Shown here piece after piece: positions 16,242 through 25,429 of a stretch of 64,000 nt of DNA. How positions within the stretch are numbered: position 1 is the stretch's first letter; each line of letters begins with the position of its first letter. The translations under genes were made by a program, and so were the position numbers. Origin of the DNA: Spirosoma linguale DSM 74 (lineage in GTDB: Bacteria > Bacteroidota > Bacteroidia > Cytophagales > Spirosomataceae); assembly GCA_000024525.1 (NCBI GenBank), contig CP001770.1:124001-188000 (forward strand). Reading direction: 5' to 3'. The notes under the pieces are model-generated. The model was not told the origin of the DNA. It ran no database searches and worked only from the letters and a program-made list of their open reading frames with translations.

Positions 16242-17516
16242 ATGAAACGAATCATTTTTTGCGTCAGTCTGCTGTGGCTGACAATGGCCTGTAAGGAATC
16301 CACCGACAACCAAACGGCCACCTCACCAGAAACGGGCGAGGCCGCCAAGACCCCGCCAACTGCCGCACCCGATGTCGTGGAACTGACGAATGACCAACTC
16401 CGCATTGGGGCGATAGAAATGGGTCAGGTGAGTTACCGGAATCTGGGGCTGCTTTTACAGGTAAACGGGCGGCTGGCCGTTCCCGCCCAGAGTCAGGTTG
16501 CCATCACCGCTATCCAGGGTGGTTTCGTGCGTAATCTGCCGTTGCTCCCCGGTCAGCCGGTGCGCAAAGGTCAACTGCTGGCCCGGATCGAAAATCCGGA
16601 TCTGGTGCAGTTGCAGCAGGATTACGCCGAAAATCAAAGTCGTCTGACGTACTTAGACGCTGAGTTCGCCCGGCAGAAGGAACTCAGCGAACAGAACGTG
16701 GGTGCCCTGAAGGTATTTCAGCAAACGTCCGCTGAACGCAATCAGGTCCGCGCCCGGCTGGGTGGTATGGCCCAGCGGTTGCGGCTGGTGGGCCTCTCCC
16801 CCCAGGCCGCCCTGGATGGCAAGTTTAATTCGTATTATTCCGTAACGGCTCCCGTCAATGGGGTTGTCACCAATGTGTCGGTCAACGTGGGTCAGTTTGT
16901 TCAGCCCGCCGATGTGATTGCCCAGCTCACCAGCAGCCAGGGACTCTACGCCGAACTGACCGTCTTTGAAAAAGAACTGCCCCAGCTACGGGAGGGCCAG
17001 CGGGTGAGCCTGCGGCTCAACAATGAAGGCGGGAAAGAACGTTCGGGGCGTATCACCTACATTAACCGGACCATCGACGCGGATCGGTCGGTGCGGGTGG
17101 TCGCCCGGCTCGACCAGCCCGATGCGCACCTGGCTCCCAATACGTTCCTGAAAGCGACCCTGGATTTGGGCGACAGCCGGGTGACGGCCCTACCCGAAGG
17201 GGCTATTGTTTCGGCGGAGGGTAAGGAGTATATTTTTATTGTCCAGCCCCAGTCCGAACCGGAAAAGCACGATGCGTCGGCTACTGCCGGCGGGTCGGGT
17301 CGGACGACTTCAGAAAAGGGCGCGCAACCGGCAGGTTCCGCCGAACAGCACAGTACGGCTTTCAAACAGATTCCGGTACGCCGGGGCGTTACCGAAGGCG
17401 GCTACTCCCAGGTTACGCTGCCCGCCAATTTTGATCTGACTAAAACGCGGGTCGTTGTCAAAGGTGCCTTCGCCGTGCTGTCGCAGCTCAAAGGCGGAGG
17501 AGAAGAGGAAGAATAA
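16242..17516 (+). CDS. RND periplasmic adaptor (CzcB/CusB-like lipoprotein)
   Basis: The 424-residue membrane-fusion protein has a lipoprotein signal (LLWLTMACKES). Its half-motifs of the lipoyl domain are VAITAIQGGFVRNLPLLPGQPVRKGQLLARIENPDL-type near residues 85-125 and YYSVTAPVNGVVTNVSVNVGQFV near 195-220, with an alpha-hairpin between them. A beta-barrel follows (LYAELTVFEKELPQLREGQRV). The acidic tail ends GGEEEE. It begins 7 bases after the pump-channel gene, completing a three-part exporter. A His- and Gly-containing insert (residues about 335-375) may bind metal. Confidence 0.93.
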   Translation: MKRIIFCVSLLWLTMACKESTDNQTATSPETGEAAKTPPTAAPDVVELTNDQLRIGAIEMGQVSYRNLGLLLQVNGRLAVPAQSQVAITAIQGGFVRNLPLLPGQPVRKGQLLARIENPDLVQLQQDYAENQSRLTYLDAEFARQKELSEQNVGALKVFQQTSAERNQVRARLGGMAQRLRLVGLSPQAALDGKFNSYYSVTAPVNGVVTNVSVNVGQFVQPADVIAQLTSSQGLYAELTVFEKELPQLREGQRVSLRLNNEGGKERSGRITYINRTIDADRSVRVVARLDQPDAHLAPNTFLKATLDLGDSRVTALPEGAIVSAEGKEYIFIVQPQSEPEKHDASATAGGSGRTTSEKGAQPAGSAEQHSTAFKQIPVRRGVTEGGYSQVTLPANFDLTKTRVVVKGAFAVLSQLKGGGEEEE

Positions 17517-17529
17517 GCAGCAATTCTCC

Positions 17530-17564
17530 GCCCTGACGAAGGCAATGGGGCACTTCGTCAGGGC
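17530..17564. terminator. Strong intercistronic hairpin
   Basis: GCCCTGACGAAG pairs perfectly with CTTCGTCAGGGC around an 11-base loop between the adaptor gene and the ATPase gene. No T-run follows, so it may be an RNA-stability or processing element rather than a simple intrinsic terminator. Confidence 0.5.
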
Positions 17565-17600
17565 TCACTGGCCCCGGTTCACCCCTTAATCTGCGAATCT

Positions 17601-20153
17601 ATGGAAAAAGTACAGCTTGATCTGCCCGTTTTATTACCTGATTTGCCCGACCAGAAGGATCAGTGCATCCAGCGGTTAGGGGCACTGCTCGACCAGCGTC
17701 CCGGCATTGAGAAAGTCCATGTCCGGCATGCCCAAAAGGGCCATCCCGATCAACTTTGCATTCATTACGACCCCGGGACCATTTCCCTGACCCGTGTACA
17801 AACCCTGGCCCGGCAAACAGGGGCCGAACTCACCCAGCGTTATGGTCATTATGTTGGTCACCTGGCGGGCATTCGCCACGCCCGCCACGCCCGGACCGTG
17901 ACAGACCAGATCAGCCGGTGGCCCGGTGTGCTGGAAGCCTCCGTTTCGGCCAGCGGGGCCGTTCATCTGGAATTTGATCAGCAGCAAATCAGCCTGAGTG
18001 CCCTGATGGATCAGTTAGCCAAGAACAATACGCCGGGGCAGCCAACAGACCAGGTTAAGAGCGAGGTTAAAGAGGAAACCAGTCAGGCTTCGCCGCCAAA
18101 GAATCCTGACCACCAGGGCCACGACCATGCGCCGGGTGGAACTTACGACCACGGGGCCGGCGCATCGGGTCAGCCCTCGAACGGCAACCACGTGCATACG
18201 GCAGGTGACGGCCACAATCATGAGCACGGCGGGATTTTCGGCCCGAACACCGAGTTGATCTTTGCCAGCCTGTGCGCCGTCTGCCTCGGCACTGGTTTTG
18301 GACTTTCGTTCGTAGCGGGCCTGCCCACCTGGGTGAGCCTGACACTGTATGGTCTGGCTTATTTCTTTGGGGGCTTCTTTACGGCTAAAGAAGCCGTGGA
18401 AACCATCCGGCAGGGTAAGTTCGAGATTGATTTTCTGATGCTGGTGGCCGCCGCCGGAGCCGGGCTATTGGGTGAATGGGCGGAAGGTGCCTTACTGCTG
18501 GCCCTGTTCAGCATTGGTCATGCGTTGGAACATTATGCCATGAACCGCGCCCGCAAGTCCATTGCGGCCTTAGCAGACCTCAGTGCCAAGACCGCCACCG
18601 TTCGGCGAAACGGAAAAACCGAAGAGGTTGACGTAGCTCAGCTCCAGGTAGGTGAGGTTATCATCGTTAAACCAAACAGCAAGATTGCGGCTGACGGGGC
18701 CGTCGTGAAGGGGAGCGGCCCCGTCAACCAGGCTCCTATTACCGGCGAAAGCGTACCCGTCGATAAGGTGGCACTGACGGACGAAAACGCGGACCCGGCC
18801 GGGGCGAAGCCGGAAAACCGGGTGTTTGCCGGGACCATCAACGGAAACAGTGTGCTGGAAATTAAAGTGACCAAAGCGGCCCAGGATTCGACCCTGGCCC
18901 GGCTGATCAAGCTCGTCAACGAAGCGGAATCCCAGCAGTCGCCCACCCAGCAGTTTACTGATCGCTTCGAGCGCTGGTTCGTGCCCGCCGTGCTGATCTT
19001 AGTGGTAGCCCTGTGCTTTGCGTATTTAGTGATCGACGAACCGTTTTCAGTCAGCTTTTACCGGGCAATGGCGGTGCTGGTGGCTGCCAGCCCCTGCGCT
19101 CTGGCTATTTCGACCCCTTCTGCGGTGCTGAGTGGTGTGGCACGGGCGGCCCGCGACGGGGTGCTCATCAAAGGAGGACGTCCTTTGGAAGATCTGGGTG
19201 AATTAACGGCCGTAGCCTTCGATAAGACGGGTACGCTCACCCAGGGCAAACCAACACTCAGTCAGGTCGTTTCCCTGGGCGGTTCGGAAGAGCAGCTCCT
19301 GTTGATCGCCGTGGCGGTTGAGGGCCTGAGCGACCATCCGCTGGCGTCGTCCATCGTGCAGGGTGGAAAGACGCGATTAGGCGATAAGCCGATACCCGAA
19401 GCCACGGCGCTAAAGGCCCTGACGGGGCGCGGCCTGCAGGCCAATGTGGCTGGCAAGCCGGTTTTGGTGGGGAATAAAGCCCTCTTCGAGGAGCAGAAAA
19501 CGCTCACCGATGCGGTGCGAAAACAGGCCGATGAGCTGGAAGCGGGTGGCCACACCGCAATGATTGTGCGGCATGGCGACGAGTTTTTAGGCATACTGGG
19601 CGTGATGGACACCCCCCGCCCCGAAGCCCAGCATACACTGTCGGACTTGAAAGACCTGGGCATCCGGCGTATGATTATGCTCACGGGCGACAACCAGCGG
19701 GTGGCCGATGCCATTGCCAAAGAGGTCGGATTAACTGATGCGCTGGGCGATCTGTTGCCCGAAGCCAAAGTAGAGGCCGTGCAGAAACTCCGCGAGCAGG
19801 AAGGCAAAGTGGCCATGGTGGGCGACGGCGTCAATGACGCTCCGGCGATGGCCAAAAGTACGGTCGGCATCGCCATGGGCGCGGCTGGTTCTGACGTGGC
19901 TTTAGAGACCGCTGATATTGCCCTGATGGGCGATCAGTTGGAAAAGCTGCCCTTTGCCATTGGCCTGAGTCGGGCCGCCCGGCGCATCATTCGTCAGAAT
20001 CTGTACATCAGCCTGGGCATGGTTGCGGTGCTGATACCACTGACTATTCTGGGAATTGCCCGCATAGGGCTCGCGGTGGTAGCCCATGAGGGATCTACAT
20101 TACTGGTTGTTTTCAATGCCCTGCGGTTGCTGGCTTATGAACAAAAAAAATGA
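17601..20153 (+). CDS. Heavy-metal P-type ATPase, P1B-4-like (Co/Fe/Zn export)
   Basis: The 850-residue pump has TGES, DKTGTLTQG (near residue 540), a HP motif (DHPLAS) and GDGVNDAP. The TM6 motif is SPC (ASPCALAIS, near residue 495) and the last helix carries HEGSTLLVVFN, a combination typical of P1B-4 ATPases exporting Co, Fe or Zn. The first 150 residues look like two ferredoxin-like HMA folds without CxxC. They are followed by a His-rich linker (HQGHDHAPGG, HNHEHGG) around 175-212. It overlaps the next gene by 4 bases. Substrate is inferred from motifs. Confidence 0.9.
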   Translation: MEKVQLDLPVLLPDLPDQKDQCIQRLGALLDQRPGIEKVHVRHAQKGHPDQLCIHYDPGTISLTRVQTLARQTGAELTQRYGHYVGHLAGIRHARHARTVTDQISRWPGVLEASVSASGAVHLEFDQQQISLSALMDQLAKNNTPGQPTDQVKSEVKEETSQASPPKNPDHQGHDHAPGGTYDHGAGASGQPSNGNHVHTAGDGHNHEHGGIFGPNTELIFASLCAVCLGTGFGLSFVAGLPTWVSLTLYGLAYFFGGFFTAKEAVETIRQGKFEIDFLMLVAAAGAGLLGEWAEGALLLALFSIGHALEHYAMNRARKSIAALADLSAKTATVRRNGKTEEVDVAQLQVGEVIIVKPNSKIAADGAVVKGSGPVNQAPITGESVPVDKVALTDENADPAGAKPENRVFAGTINGNSVLEIKVTKAAQDSTLARLIKLVNEAESQQSPTQQFTDRFERWFVPAVLILVVALCFAYLVIDEPFSVSFYRAMAVLVAASPCALAISTPSAVLSGVARAARDGVLIKGGRPLEDLGELTAVAFDKTGTLTQGKPTLSQVVSLGGSEEQLLLIAVAVEGLSDHPLASSIVQGGKTRLGDKPIPEATALKALTGRGLQANVAGKPVLVGNKALFEEQKTLTDAVRKQADELEAGGHTAMIVRHGDEFLGILGVMDTPRPEAQHTLSDLKDLGIRRMIMLTGDNQRVADAIAKEVGLTDALGDLLPEAKVEAVQKLREQEGKVAMVGDGVNDAPAMAKSTVGIAMGAAGSDVALETADIALMGDQLEKLPFAIGLSRAARRIIRQNLYISLGMVAVLIPLTILGIARIGLAVVAHEGSTLLVVFNALRLLAYEQKK

Positions 20154-20485
20154 GGAAGGAAGACCGTGTACTGCTAACGCCAACTGGCAATAAGGTCCAC
20201 CTGCACGCCCGCGATGACATTCGCAGTGTGCGGGTGGATCGCCTGGTGTCCGAAAATGAACTGACCTTTGCCCACTACCCGGCCCTGTCGCTGTCCATCG
20301 TCGACGAAGCAGATCTGGTGCTCTGGAGCGAGGAACTATACCCGTATGCGTTGCCGGAGACCCCCTCTGAAGCGATTATCGGGCGCACGTTTGCCGTCTG
20401 GGAAAGCCTGACCATTGAAATAGATACCCACGGGGAATCGTTTGATTTTTCGATTCGGGTGTATTACACGCTAAACCCGGACTGA
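20150..20485 (+). CDS. Hypothetical protein, translationally coupled to the ATPase
   Basis: This 111-residue soluble protein starts in the ATGA overlap with the ATPase stop. It contains beta-rich segments (TPTGNKVHLHARDDIRSVRVDRLV; TFAVWESLTIEIDTHGESFDFSIRVYY) and no signal peptide or Cys pairs. I do not recognise the family. The overlap suggests it is made with the ATPase and may help or regulate it. Confidence 0.7.
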   Translation: MRKEDRVLLTPTGNKVHLHARDDIRSVRVDRLVSENELTFAHYPALSLSIVDEADLVLWSEELYPYALPETPSEAIIGRTFAVWESLTIEIDTHGESFDFSIRVYYTLNPD

Positions 20486-20486
20486 G

Positions 20487-20846
20487 ATGAAACCTGTAGT
20501 GAGCGCTTATCTGGCGGCATCTCTGCTTTTCCTGATTACTGGTTGCGCTTCATTTCCGCAATACCGGCCCATCCAGAGTACGATCAACTCAGGGGCTTCG
20601 GCGGATTCAGCCGTTGTCACTGTCTTTCTGTTAGAGCGTGATTTGCCAGCCAGGATGGAGCGAATCGGAACCGTTACAATTCATACGTTCGGATCGCTTT
20701 ATTCGACGCATCAACGGGTAGAAGATGAACTGCAAAAACTGGGTCGTCAGAAGGGGGCTACCGGTGCGTATCGCATTCAACATGGTACCTACGACCATGA
20801 TAAAGATGGATTAATCACGTACTTACTATTTCGCTACACAAAATAA
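20487..20846 (+). CDS. Small lipoprotein of unknown function
   Basis: The 119-residue product has a clear lipobox (FLITGCAS) and a mature part with VTVFLLERDLPARMERIGTVTIH and LGRQKGATGAYRIQHG. That form recalls small envelope lipoproteins in which a GA-x-GAY motif recurs (DUF4156-like), but the match is weak. It begins one base after the previous stop, so it belongs to the same transcript. Function unknown. Confidence 0.7.
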   Translation: MKPVVSAYLAASLLFLITGCASFPQYRPIQSTINSGASADSAVVTVFLLERDLPARMERIGTVTIHTFGSLYSTHQRVEDELQKLGRQKGATGAYRIQHGTYDHDKDGLITYLLFRYTK

Positions 20847-20855
20847 AGGTTTCCT

Positions 20856-21605
20856 ATGACCCCGCTTTTTCAGCAAATTATCACGTACGCCCTGCTGCCA
20901 ACCCTGGCCCTGACGGGCGGAGGGCTGCTCGCCGTCTTTACCCGGTTAGGCCCGCAGGCCCGCTCGGCCATTCTGCACTTTGCCGCCGGGGTGGTCTTCT
21001 CGGTGGTGGCGGTCGAGATTCTGCCCGACATCGTTCGGTTGCATGAGCCGTGGCTGACCGCTTTAGGTTTTGGCCTGGGAATCGGGCTGATGCTCTTCAT
21101 CCGCCAGCGGGCTGAGTCAGCCGCTCCTGACTTAGCCGGTGGAGAAGTGGCCAAATCAGCCCCGGCGGGCCGGTTGCCGGTCGCCTTTCTGCTGGTTATC
21201 AGCGTCGACATTGTCATCGACGGGCTGCTGCTGGGCGTCGGCTTCGCGGCCGGGGCAAAAGAAGGTGTTCTGCTGGCCTTCGCGCTGGGCGTCGAGGTGC
21301 TGTCGCTGGGGCTGGCCACGGCGACGTACCTGACCGAAGGCAGCGTACCCCGCGCCCGCATTATTGGCATTATGCTGGGTTTATCCGCGTTGTTTTTCGT
21401 CAGCGCGGTGGGCGGGGCCACGCTGCTGCAAAAACTACCCGAAACGGCGTTGGACGTGGTGCTGTCGTTCGGTTTGGCAGCCCTGCTGTTCCTGGTTACC
21501 GAAGAGCTGCTGGTCGAAGCCCACGAAGGGCCGGAAAAGCCCTGGCTGACGGCCACCTTTTTTGCCGGTTTTTTATTGTTTTTAATCCTGGGAATAGTAG
21601 CCTGA
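20856..21605 (+). CDS. ZIP-family metal transporter
   Basis: This 249-residue membrane protein has about eight hydrophobic segments. The ZIP TM4-like motif ILHFAAGVVFSVVAVEILPD, the DGLLLGVGFAAG segment, and TEELLVEAHE near the C-terminus match ZIP transporters that move Zn, Fe or Mn toward the cytoplasm. The loop around residues 88-105 is short and lacks the usual His cluster. It is in the run of metal genes after the P1B-4 ATPase, with nine bases to the lipoprotein gene. Confidence 0.85.
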   Translation: MTPLFQQIITYALLPTLALTGGGLLAVFTRLGPQARSAILHFAAGVVFSVVAVEILPDIVRLHEPWLTALGFGLGIGLMLFIRQRAESAAPDLAGGEVAKSAPAGRLPVAFLLVISVDIVIDGLLLGVGFAAGAKEGVLLAFALGVEVLSLGLATATYLTEGSVPRARIIGIMLGLSALFFVSAVGGATLLQKLPETALDVVLSFGLAALLFLVTEELLVEAHEGPEKPWLTATFFAGFLLFLILGIVA

Positions 21606-21635
21606 CAAACCCCATGCTTAGTAACCCGACTGATT

Positions 21636-22022
21636 ATGTATAAGATTTTAAGCAATCAACCCGGTCGGCTGGCATTGCTGGTGGCTGACTTCATCACGGT
21701 GGATGATTATTACAATTTGCGTCCCCTCCTGGATACCGCGCTGCACAGTGCTCCCTTCCCCCGGCTGTATTGGGAGATGGAATACTTCCGGGGCTGGCAA
21801 CCGGAGGAGCTATGGCGGGATTTACAGTTTGACCTGACGGTCACGGCCGATTTTGCCCGTATTGTCTTGGTCGGTACGGCGGGTACCCTGGCCCTGATCA
21901 CGCCCGTCATGCAAACCATTTTTCGGGCTGAACGGCGCAGCTTTTCACCCGACAAGAAACCGCTTGCCTGGGACTGGTTTAACGAGGTGGAACCGGCTCT
22001 TCCAGTTCGACCTACTTCTTAA
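21636..22022 (+). CDS. SpoIIAA/STAS-like protein
   Basis: The 128-residue soluble protein (MYKILSNQPGRLALLVADFITVDDYYNLRPLL) has alternating strands and helices. Its DFARIVLVGT and AERRSFSPDKKPLAWDWF segments resemble the SpoIIAA-like (STAS/SEC14) family, where the C-terminus typically reads like a strand followed by an A-x-x-WL helix. Its role here is unknown. It lies 13 bases before the iron-permease-like gene. Confidence 0.65.
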   Translation: MYKILSNQPGRLALLVADFITVDDYYNLRPLLDTALHSAPFPRLYWEMEYFRGWQPEELWRDLQFDLTVTADFARIVLVGTAGTLALITPVMQTIFRAERRSFSPDKKPLAWDWFNEVEPALPVRPTS

Positions 22023-22034
22023 CTGACGTAGCGA

Positions 22035-22502
22035 ATGGACAAAACTAACTTAGTTCAACGCTGGGCCATCGGGTTCGACCACCTGGCCAACCGCATCACT
22101 CACCTGACGGGTAGTTCGGGGGCTTTCCTGACCGCGTTCGCGGTGGTAGGTATCTGGGCACTGACGGGTCCGCTGTTCGACTATTCTGATGACTGGCAGC
22201 TGGTGATCAACACAGGAACCACCATTATCACGTTCCTGATGGTCTTCATTATTCAAAAAGCACAGAACAAAGAATCACTGGCTGTTCAGCTCAAGCTAAA
22301 CGAACTAATTGCCGCTACCAAAGGAGCCTCCAACCGGTTGGTGGCGGTGGAAAACCTGACGGATGACGAGCTGTCGGTGCTCTGCCAGCATTACCAGACC
22401 ATGGCCGAGGTGACCCGGCAAGCCAGCGATTTGCGTAAATCCCATTCGGTGGAAGAAGCCATTGAGGAAGCCGAGCAGAAACTGGCTGACGAAGAATCAT
22501 AA
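22035..22502 (+). CDS. Low-affinity iron permease family protein
   Basis: This 155-residue protein has the family signature at the N-terminus (FDHLANRITHLTGSSGAF), two transmembrane helices (LTAFAVVGIWALTGPLF and INTGTTIITFLMVFIIQ) and the following QKAQNKESLAVQLKLNELI. The C-terminus is a charged coil. Members are small relatives of fungal Fet4; metal transport has been proposed but is poorly proven in bacteria. The setting among metal transporters fits. Confidence 0.85.
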   Translation: MDKTNLVQRWAIGFDHLANRITHLTGSSGAFLTAFAVVGIWALTGPLFDYSDDWQLVINTGTTIITFLMVFIIQKAQNKESLAVQLKLNELIAATKGASNRLVAVENLTDDELSVLCQHYQTMAEVTRQASDLRKSHSVEEAIEEAEQKLADEES

Positions 22503-22556
22503 CCTAAAAGGGGAAACCTTCCGGTGTCGGAAAGTACACTGTATTAAACGGAATTT

Positions 22557-23150
22557 ATGAAACCAATCAGATCATCAAAAACGGAGTTCCGGCTATACCG
22601 GGACACGGTTCGTTCGACGCGAAGGGTTTCAAAAAGGCATCGTACCATACGGTTCCCTTTCGTCATCGAACAGACCAGTTTACTACTCGTCTGCTGGAGT
22701 ATCAGTTTGGTGAGTTGCGGCCAGATACTTCAGGTTCGTGATGCCAAAGGAACGATTCGGGCCACGTTTGGGACCGGCGATCAGCTGCAGATCGTTTTTC
22801 AGCCTGCGCCCTCAGCAATCCGCACGGTTTCCGGACAGCTTCGTCGCGTTGGGTCGGATTCGCTCACGGTAGTTAATTTTTCCGGCGACCCTCAGGGCGT
22901 TGCCGGGGTTCACATTACGGGGTTACGCCGGTTGCCCACCGTTCTGAATGGCCTAACGGCGGGGGTTGCCCTGGGGGCTACCGCCATCACGCTTATCGAT
23001 AAACGAGAACTGCCGCCTGCGCCCCAGGTTGCCGTAAGCCTGCTCATTGGGGCAGGAATTGGAGCGGGCGTAACCCATTGGCAGCGGTCACGCCACCCAA
23101 AACGGGTCAGGCACCGGTCTGAGCGGGGGTGGTCATTTCAAGTTCGCTAA
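22557..23150 (+). CDS. Hypothetical membrane-associated protein
   Basis: The 197-residue product has a basic N-terminus, a hydrophobic stretch (TSLLLVCWSISLVSCGQ) ending like a lipobox SCG, and a beta-rich region (IRATFGTGDQLQIVF; VSGQLRRVGSDSLTVV). A glycine-rich hydrophobic segment (VALGATAITLI; AVSLLIGAGIGAGV) follows, with a basic tail. The true start may be internal, closer to the hydrophobic stretch. I do not recognise the family. Confidence 0.6.
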   Translation: MKPIRSSKTEFRLYRDTVRSTRRVSKRHRTIRFPFVIEQTSLLLVCWSISLVSCGQILQVRDAKGTIRATFGTGDQLQIVFQPAPSAIRTVSGQLRRVGSDSLTVVNFSGDPQGVAGVHITGLRRLPTVLNGLTAGVALGATAITLIDKRELPPAPQVAVSLLIGAGIGAGVTHWQRSRHPKRVRHRSERGWSFQVR

Positions 23151-23162
23151 CGAACGCAGTCC

Positions 23163-23816
23163 ATGAAAAAAGAAAATACGTATCTGCCGAGACTATCGGC
23201 TTTATCCCGGTCATTGATCGCCCTGGGCGTTGGTACGCTGGTTTGGCTGGTAACGGTCGGGTGGGTTGGCTGGCAGACCCGTCTCCTGCTGGCCTGGCTG
23301 GGGTATACACTAACCGTGCTGATGCTCATTTGGCTGATCATCGGCCAGGCGGATGCCTGCCGGGTGGCTCAACGGGAGGACGAGAGCCGCCCGGCCATCT
23401 TTCTGCTAACCGTTGGCGGAGCGCTGGCGAGTCTGCTGGCCGTTGTGGTGCTGCTGGGATCGGTGAAAGGCCTGTCGGGGCCGGAAGCCACGCGGCACGT
23501 TCTGCTGTCGGGCCTGACGGTCGTTAGTTCGTGGGTGTTGATGCACAGCACGTTCACGCTGCACTACGCCCACCTGTATTACGACCCGGATGAGACCGCG
23601 CAGGTCGGCGGGCTGGATTTTCCCGGCGATGAGCAGCCCGACTACCTCGATTTTGCGTACTATTCCTTTGTAGTCGGCATGACCTTTCAGGTGTCGGATG
23701 TAGCGGTTAAGGCCAAACCGATTCGTCGGCTGACGCTGCTGCACGGCGTCTTGTCCTTTGCGTTTAATACGCTCATCATCGCCCTGACGATTAACACCGT
23801 TGCCAGTCTGTTATAA
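23163..23816 (+). CDS. DUF1345 integral membrane protein
   Basis: The 217-residue protein has five to six transmembrane segments. It contains the DUF1345 hallmarks LMHSTFTLHYAHLYYDP, GGLDFPGDEQPDYLDFAYYSFVVGMTFQVSDV and the C-terminal LHGVLSFAFNTLIIALTINTVASLL. Function of the family is unknown; it is sometimes annotated as a putative channel. It begins 12 bases after the previous gene and is part of the plus-strand run. Confidence 0.88.
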   Translation: MKKENTYLPRLSALSRSLIALGVGTLVWLVTVGWVGWQTRLLLAWLGYTLTVLMLIWLIIGQADACRVAQREDESRPAIFLLTVGGALASLLAVVVLLGSVKGLSGPEATRHVLLSGLTVVSSWVLMHSTFTLHYAHLYYDPDETAQVGGLDFPGDEQPDYLDFAYYSFVVGMTFQVSDVAVKAKPIRRLTLLHGVLSFAFNTLIIALTINTVASLL

Positions 23817-23842
23817 GATGACAAACAAACCCGCGCCCTCCC

Positions 23843-24484
23843 ATGCAAACCCTGCAATCGCTGATCTATACTGAATTAACCGGGGCTCAAACTGAACTCA
23901 GCACGTTCATGGACAACCCGGCCAATCTGGCGGCCGTCGAAGCAGCCGCCCGTCTCATGGCGGACGCGCTTAGAGGGGGCCATAAAATTATATCCTGCGG
24001 CAACGGCGGCTCCCATTGCGATGCCATGCACTTTGCCGAAGAACTGTCGGGCCGCTACCGCAACGACCGCCCGGCCTTAGCTGGGTTAGCCATTTCGGAC
24101 AGCAGCCATCTGTCGTGTGTGGGCAATGATTACGGCTACGAGTTTGTGTTTTCCCGCTTTATTGAAGGTCTGGGCCAGTCGGGCGATGTGCTGCTGGGCA
24201 TCAGTACCAGTGGCAACTCGGCCAACGTGATACGGGCGGTAGACGCGGCCCGCCAGAAGCGAATGGCAGTCGTACTGCTGACGGGCAACGACGGTGGTCA
24301 ACTGGCGGGTCGGGCTGATGTAGAAATTCGCGTGCCCCATTTCAGCTATGCGGACCGGATTCAGGAAATACACGGCATGGTCATTCACATCCTGATTCTG
24401 CTGATTGAAACGCTGATGGCCGCCCCGGTAGAGACTATTGATTACCAAGCCGATCAATTAATAAAACCGTCCATTATCGCATGA
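23843..24484 (+). CDS. gmhA: Phosphoheptose isomerase GmhA (SIS domain)
   Basis: This 213-residue protein has the SIS fold with the family motifs [23 protein letters not shown], the region around [16 protein letters not shown] and [13 protein letters not shown], and a C-terminal [17 protein letters not shown]. GmhA converts sedoheptulose 7-phosphate to heptose 7-phosphate for LPS inner core. Length is slightly above the usual 190-195. Its stop overlaps the CDF transporter start (ATGA), so the two are coupled, an unexpected partner for a metal gene. Confidence 0.92.
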   Translation: MQTLQSLIYTELTGAQTELSTFMDNPANLAAVEAAARLMADALRGGHKIISCGNGGSHCDAMHFAEELSGRYRNDRPALAGLAISDSSHLSCVGNDYGYEFVFSRFIEGLGQSGDVLLGISTSGNSANVIRAVDAARQKRMAVVLLTGNDGGQLAGRADVEIRVPHFSYADRIQEIHGMVIHILILLIETLMAAPVETIDYQADQLIKPSIIA

Positions 24485-25398
24485 CTCCCGCAACCCCTAC
24501 CCAACCGGCACCGGCTTCCGCAGCCGGTCGTTTCAACAAAAATCTGCGCATCGTCTTTGGCCTGACGTTCACGTATTTTTTAGTCGAGGTAGTCGTTGGC
24601 TACATCACCAACAGCCTGGCCCTGCTCTCCGACGCGGCTCACATGCTCACCGACGTGATCGGGCTGGCCCTGGCCCTGTTTGCCAACTGGATGAGCCGCC
24701 GACCCATCACGGCCCGGCGCAGCTACGGCTTCTATCGGCTGGAAATCCTGTCGGCCTTCGTCAACGCGCTGATTCTGATTGGCATCTCCCTGTATATTCT
24801 CTACGAAGCCTACGGCCGGTTTCGCAATCCGCCGGTGGTCGACAGCCGTAATATGACGCTGGTCGCCCTAGTGGGCTTAGCCGTCAATCTGCTGGGTATC
24901 TACCTGCTTCGGCGGGGCGCCAAAGACAGTTTGAATGTCAAGGGGGCTTACTTAGAAGTGGTGAGTGATCTGCTCAGTTCGGTGGGGGTCATCATTGCCG
25001 GACTCGTGATGACTTATACCGGCTGGTACTACGCCGATCCGCTGTTCAGTGCCATCATTGGCCTGTTCATTCTGCCGCGCACGCTGTCGCTGATGATGGA
25101 ATCGGTCAACATCCTGCTTCAGGCAACGCCCGATGGCCTGGACGTAACCGACCTGGAGCAGACCATCAACGCGGTGCCGGGCCTTAGCAGCGCGCACGAC
25201 CTGCACATCTGGACGCTCACCTCGGGTATTGTGGTGATGAGTGGTCACGTAGTAGCCGATGCTTCGCTGACGACCGAGGAACTGACGGGCCGCATCGGGG
25301 AGGTGGCCGGTCGGCTGACGACCCAGTACAACATTCAGCACATTGCGCTCCAGCCCGAGCGGGCGGGCCAATGCACCAACGCCCTGACCACCTTATAA
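24481..25398 (+). CDS. CDF-family cation efflux protein (CzcD/ZitB-like)
   Basis: The 305-residue transporter has six transmembrane helices. The TM2 motif is [14 protein letters not shown], which carries the HxxxD pair. The TM5 motif reads [15 protein letters not shown], where the usual His is replaced by Glu (ExxxD). The C-terminal cytoplasmic domain ([19 protein letters not shown]) is typical. It exports Zn, Cd or Co in exchange for protons in known relatives. It overlaps the gmhA stop by 4 bases. Confidence 0.9.
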   Translation: MTPATPTQPAPASAAGRFNKNLRIVFGLTFTYFLVEVVVGYITNSLALLSDAAHMLTDVIGLALALFANWMSRRPITARRSYGFYRLEILSAFVNALILIGISLYILYEAYGRFRNPPVVDSRNMTLVALVGLAVNLLGIYLLRRGAKDSLNVKGAYLEVVSDLLSSVGVIIAGLVMTYTGWYYADPLFSAIIGLFILPRTLSLMMESVNILLQATPDGLDVTDLEQTINAVPGLSSAHDLHIWTLTSGIVVMSGHVVADASLTTEELTGRIGEVAGRLTTQYNIQHIALQPERAGQCTNALTTL

Positions 25399-25429
25399 AC
25401 CGCCGGGAAAACCATACCCTACAACCGCT

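Noticed and set aside
19262..21655. Antisense frames across the P1B-4 ATPase and ZIP genes
   Set aside because: Same reason: shadows of high-GC coding sequence with no recognisable domains.
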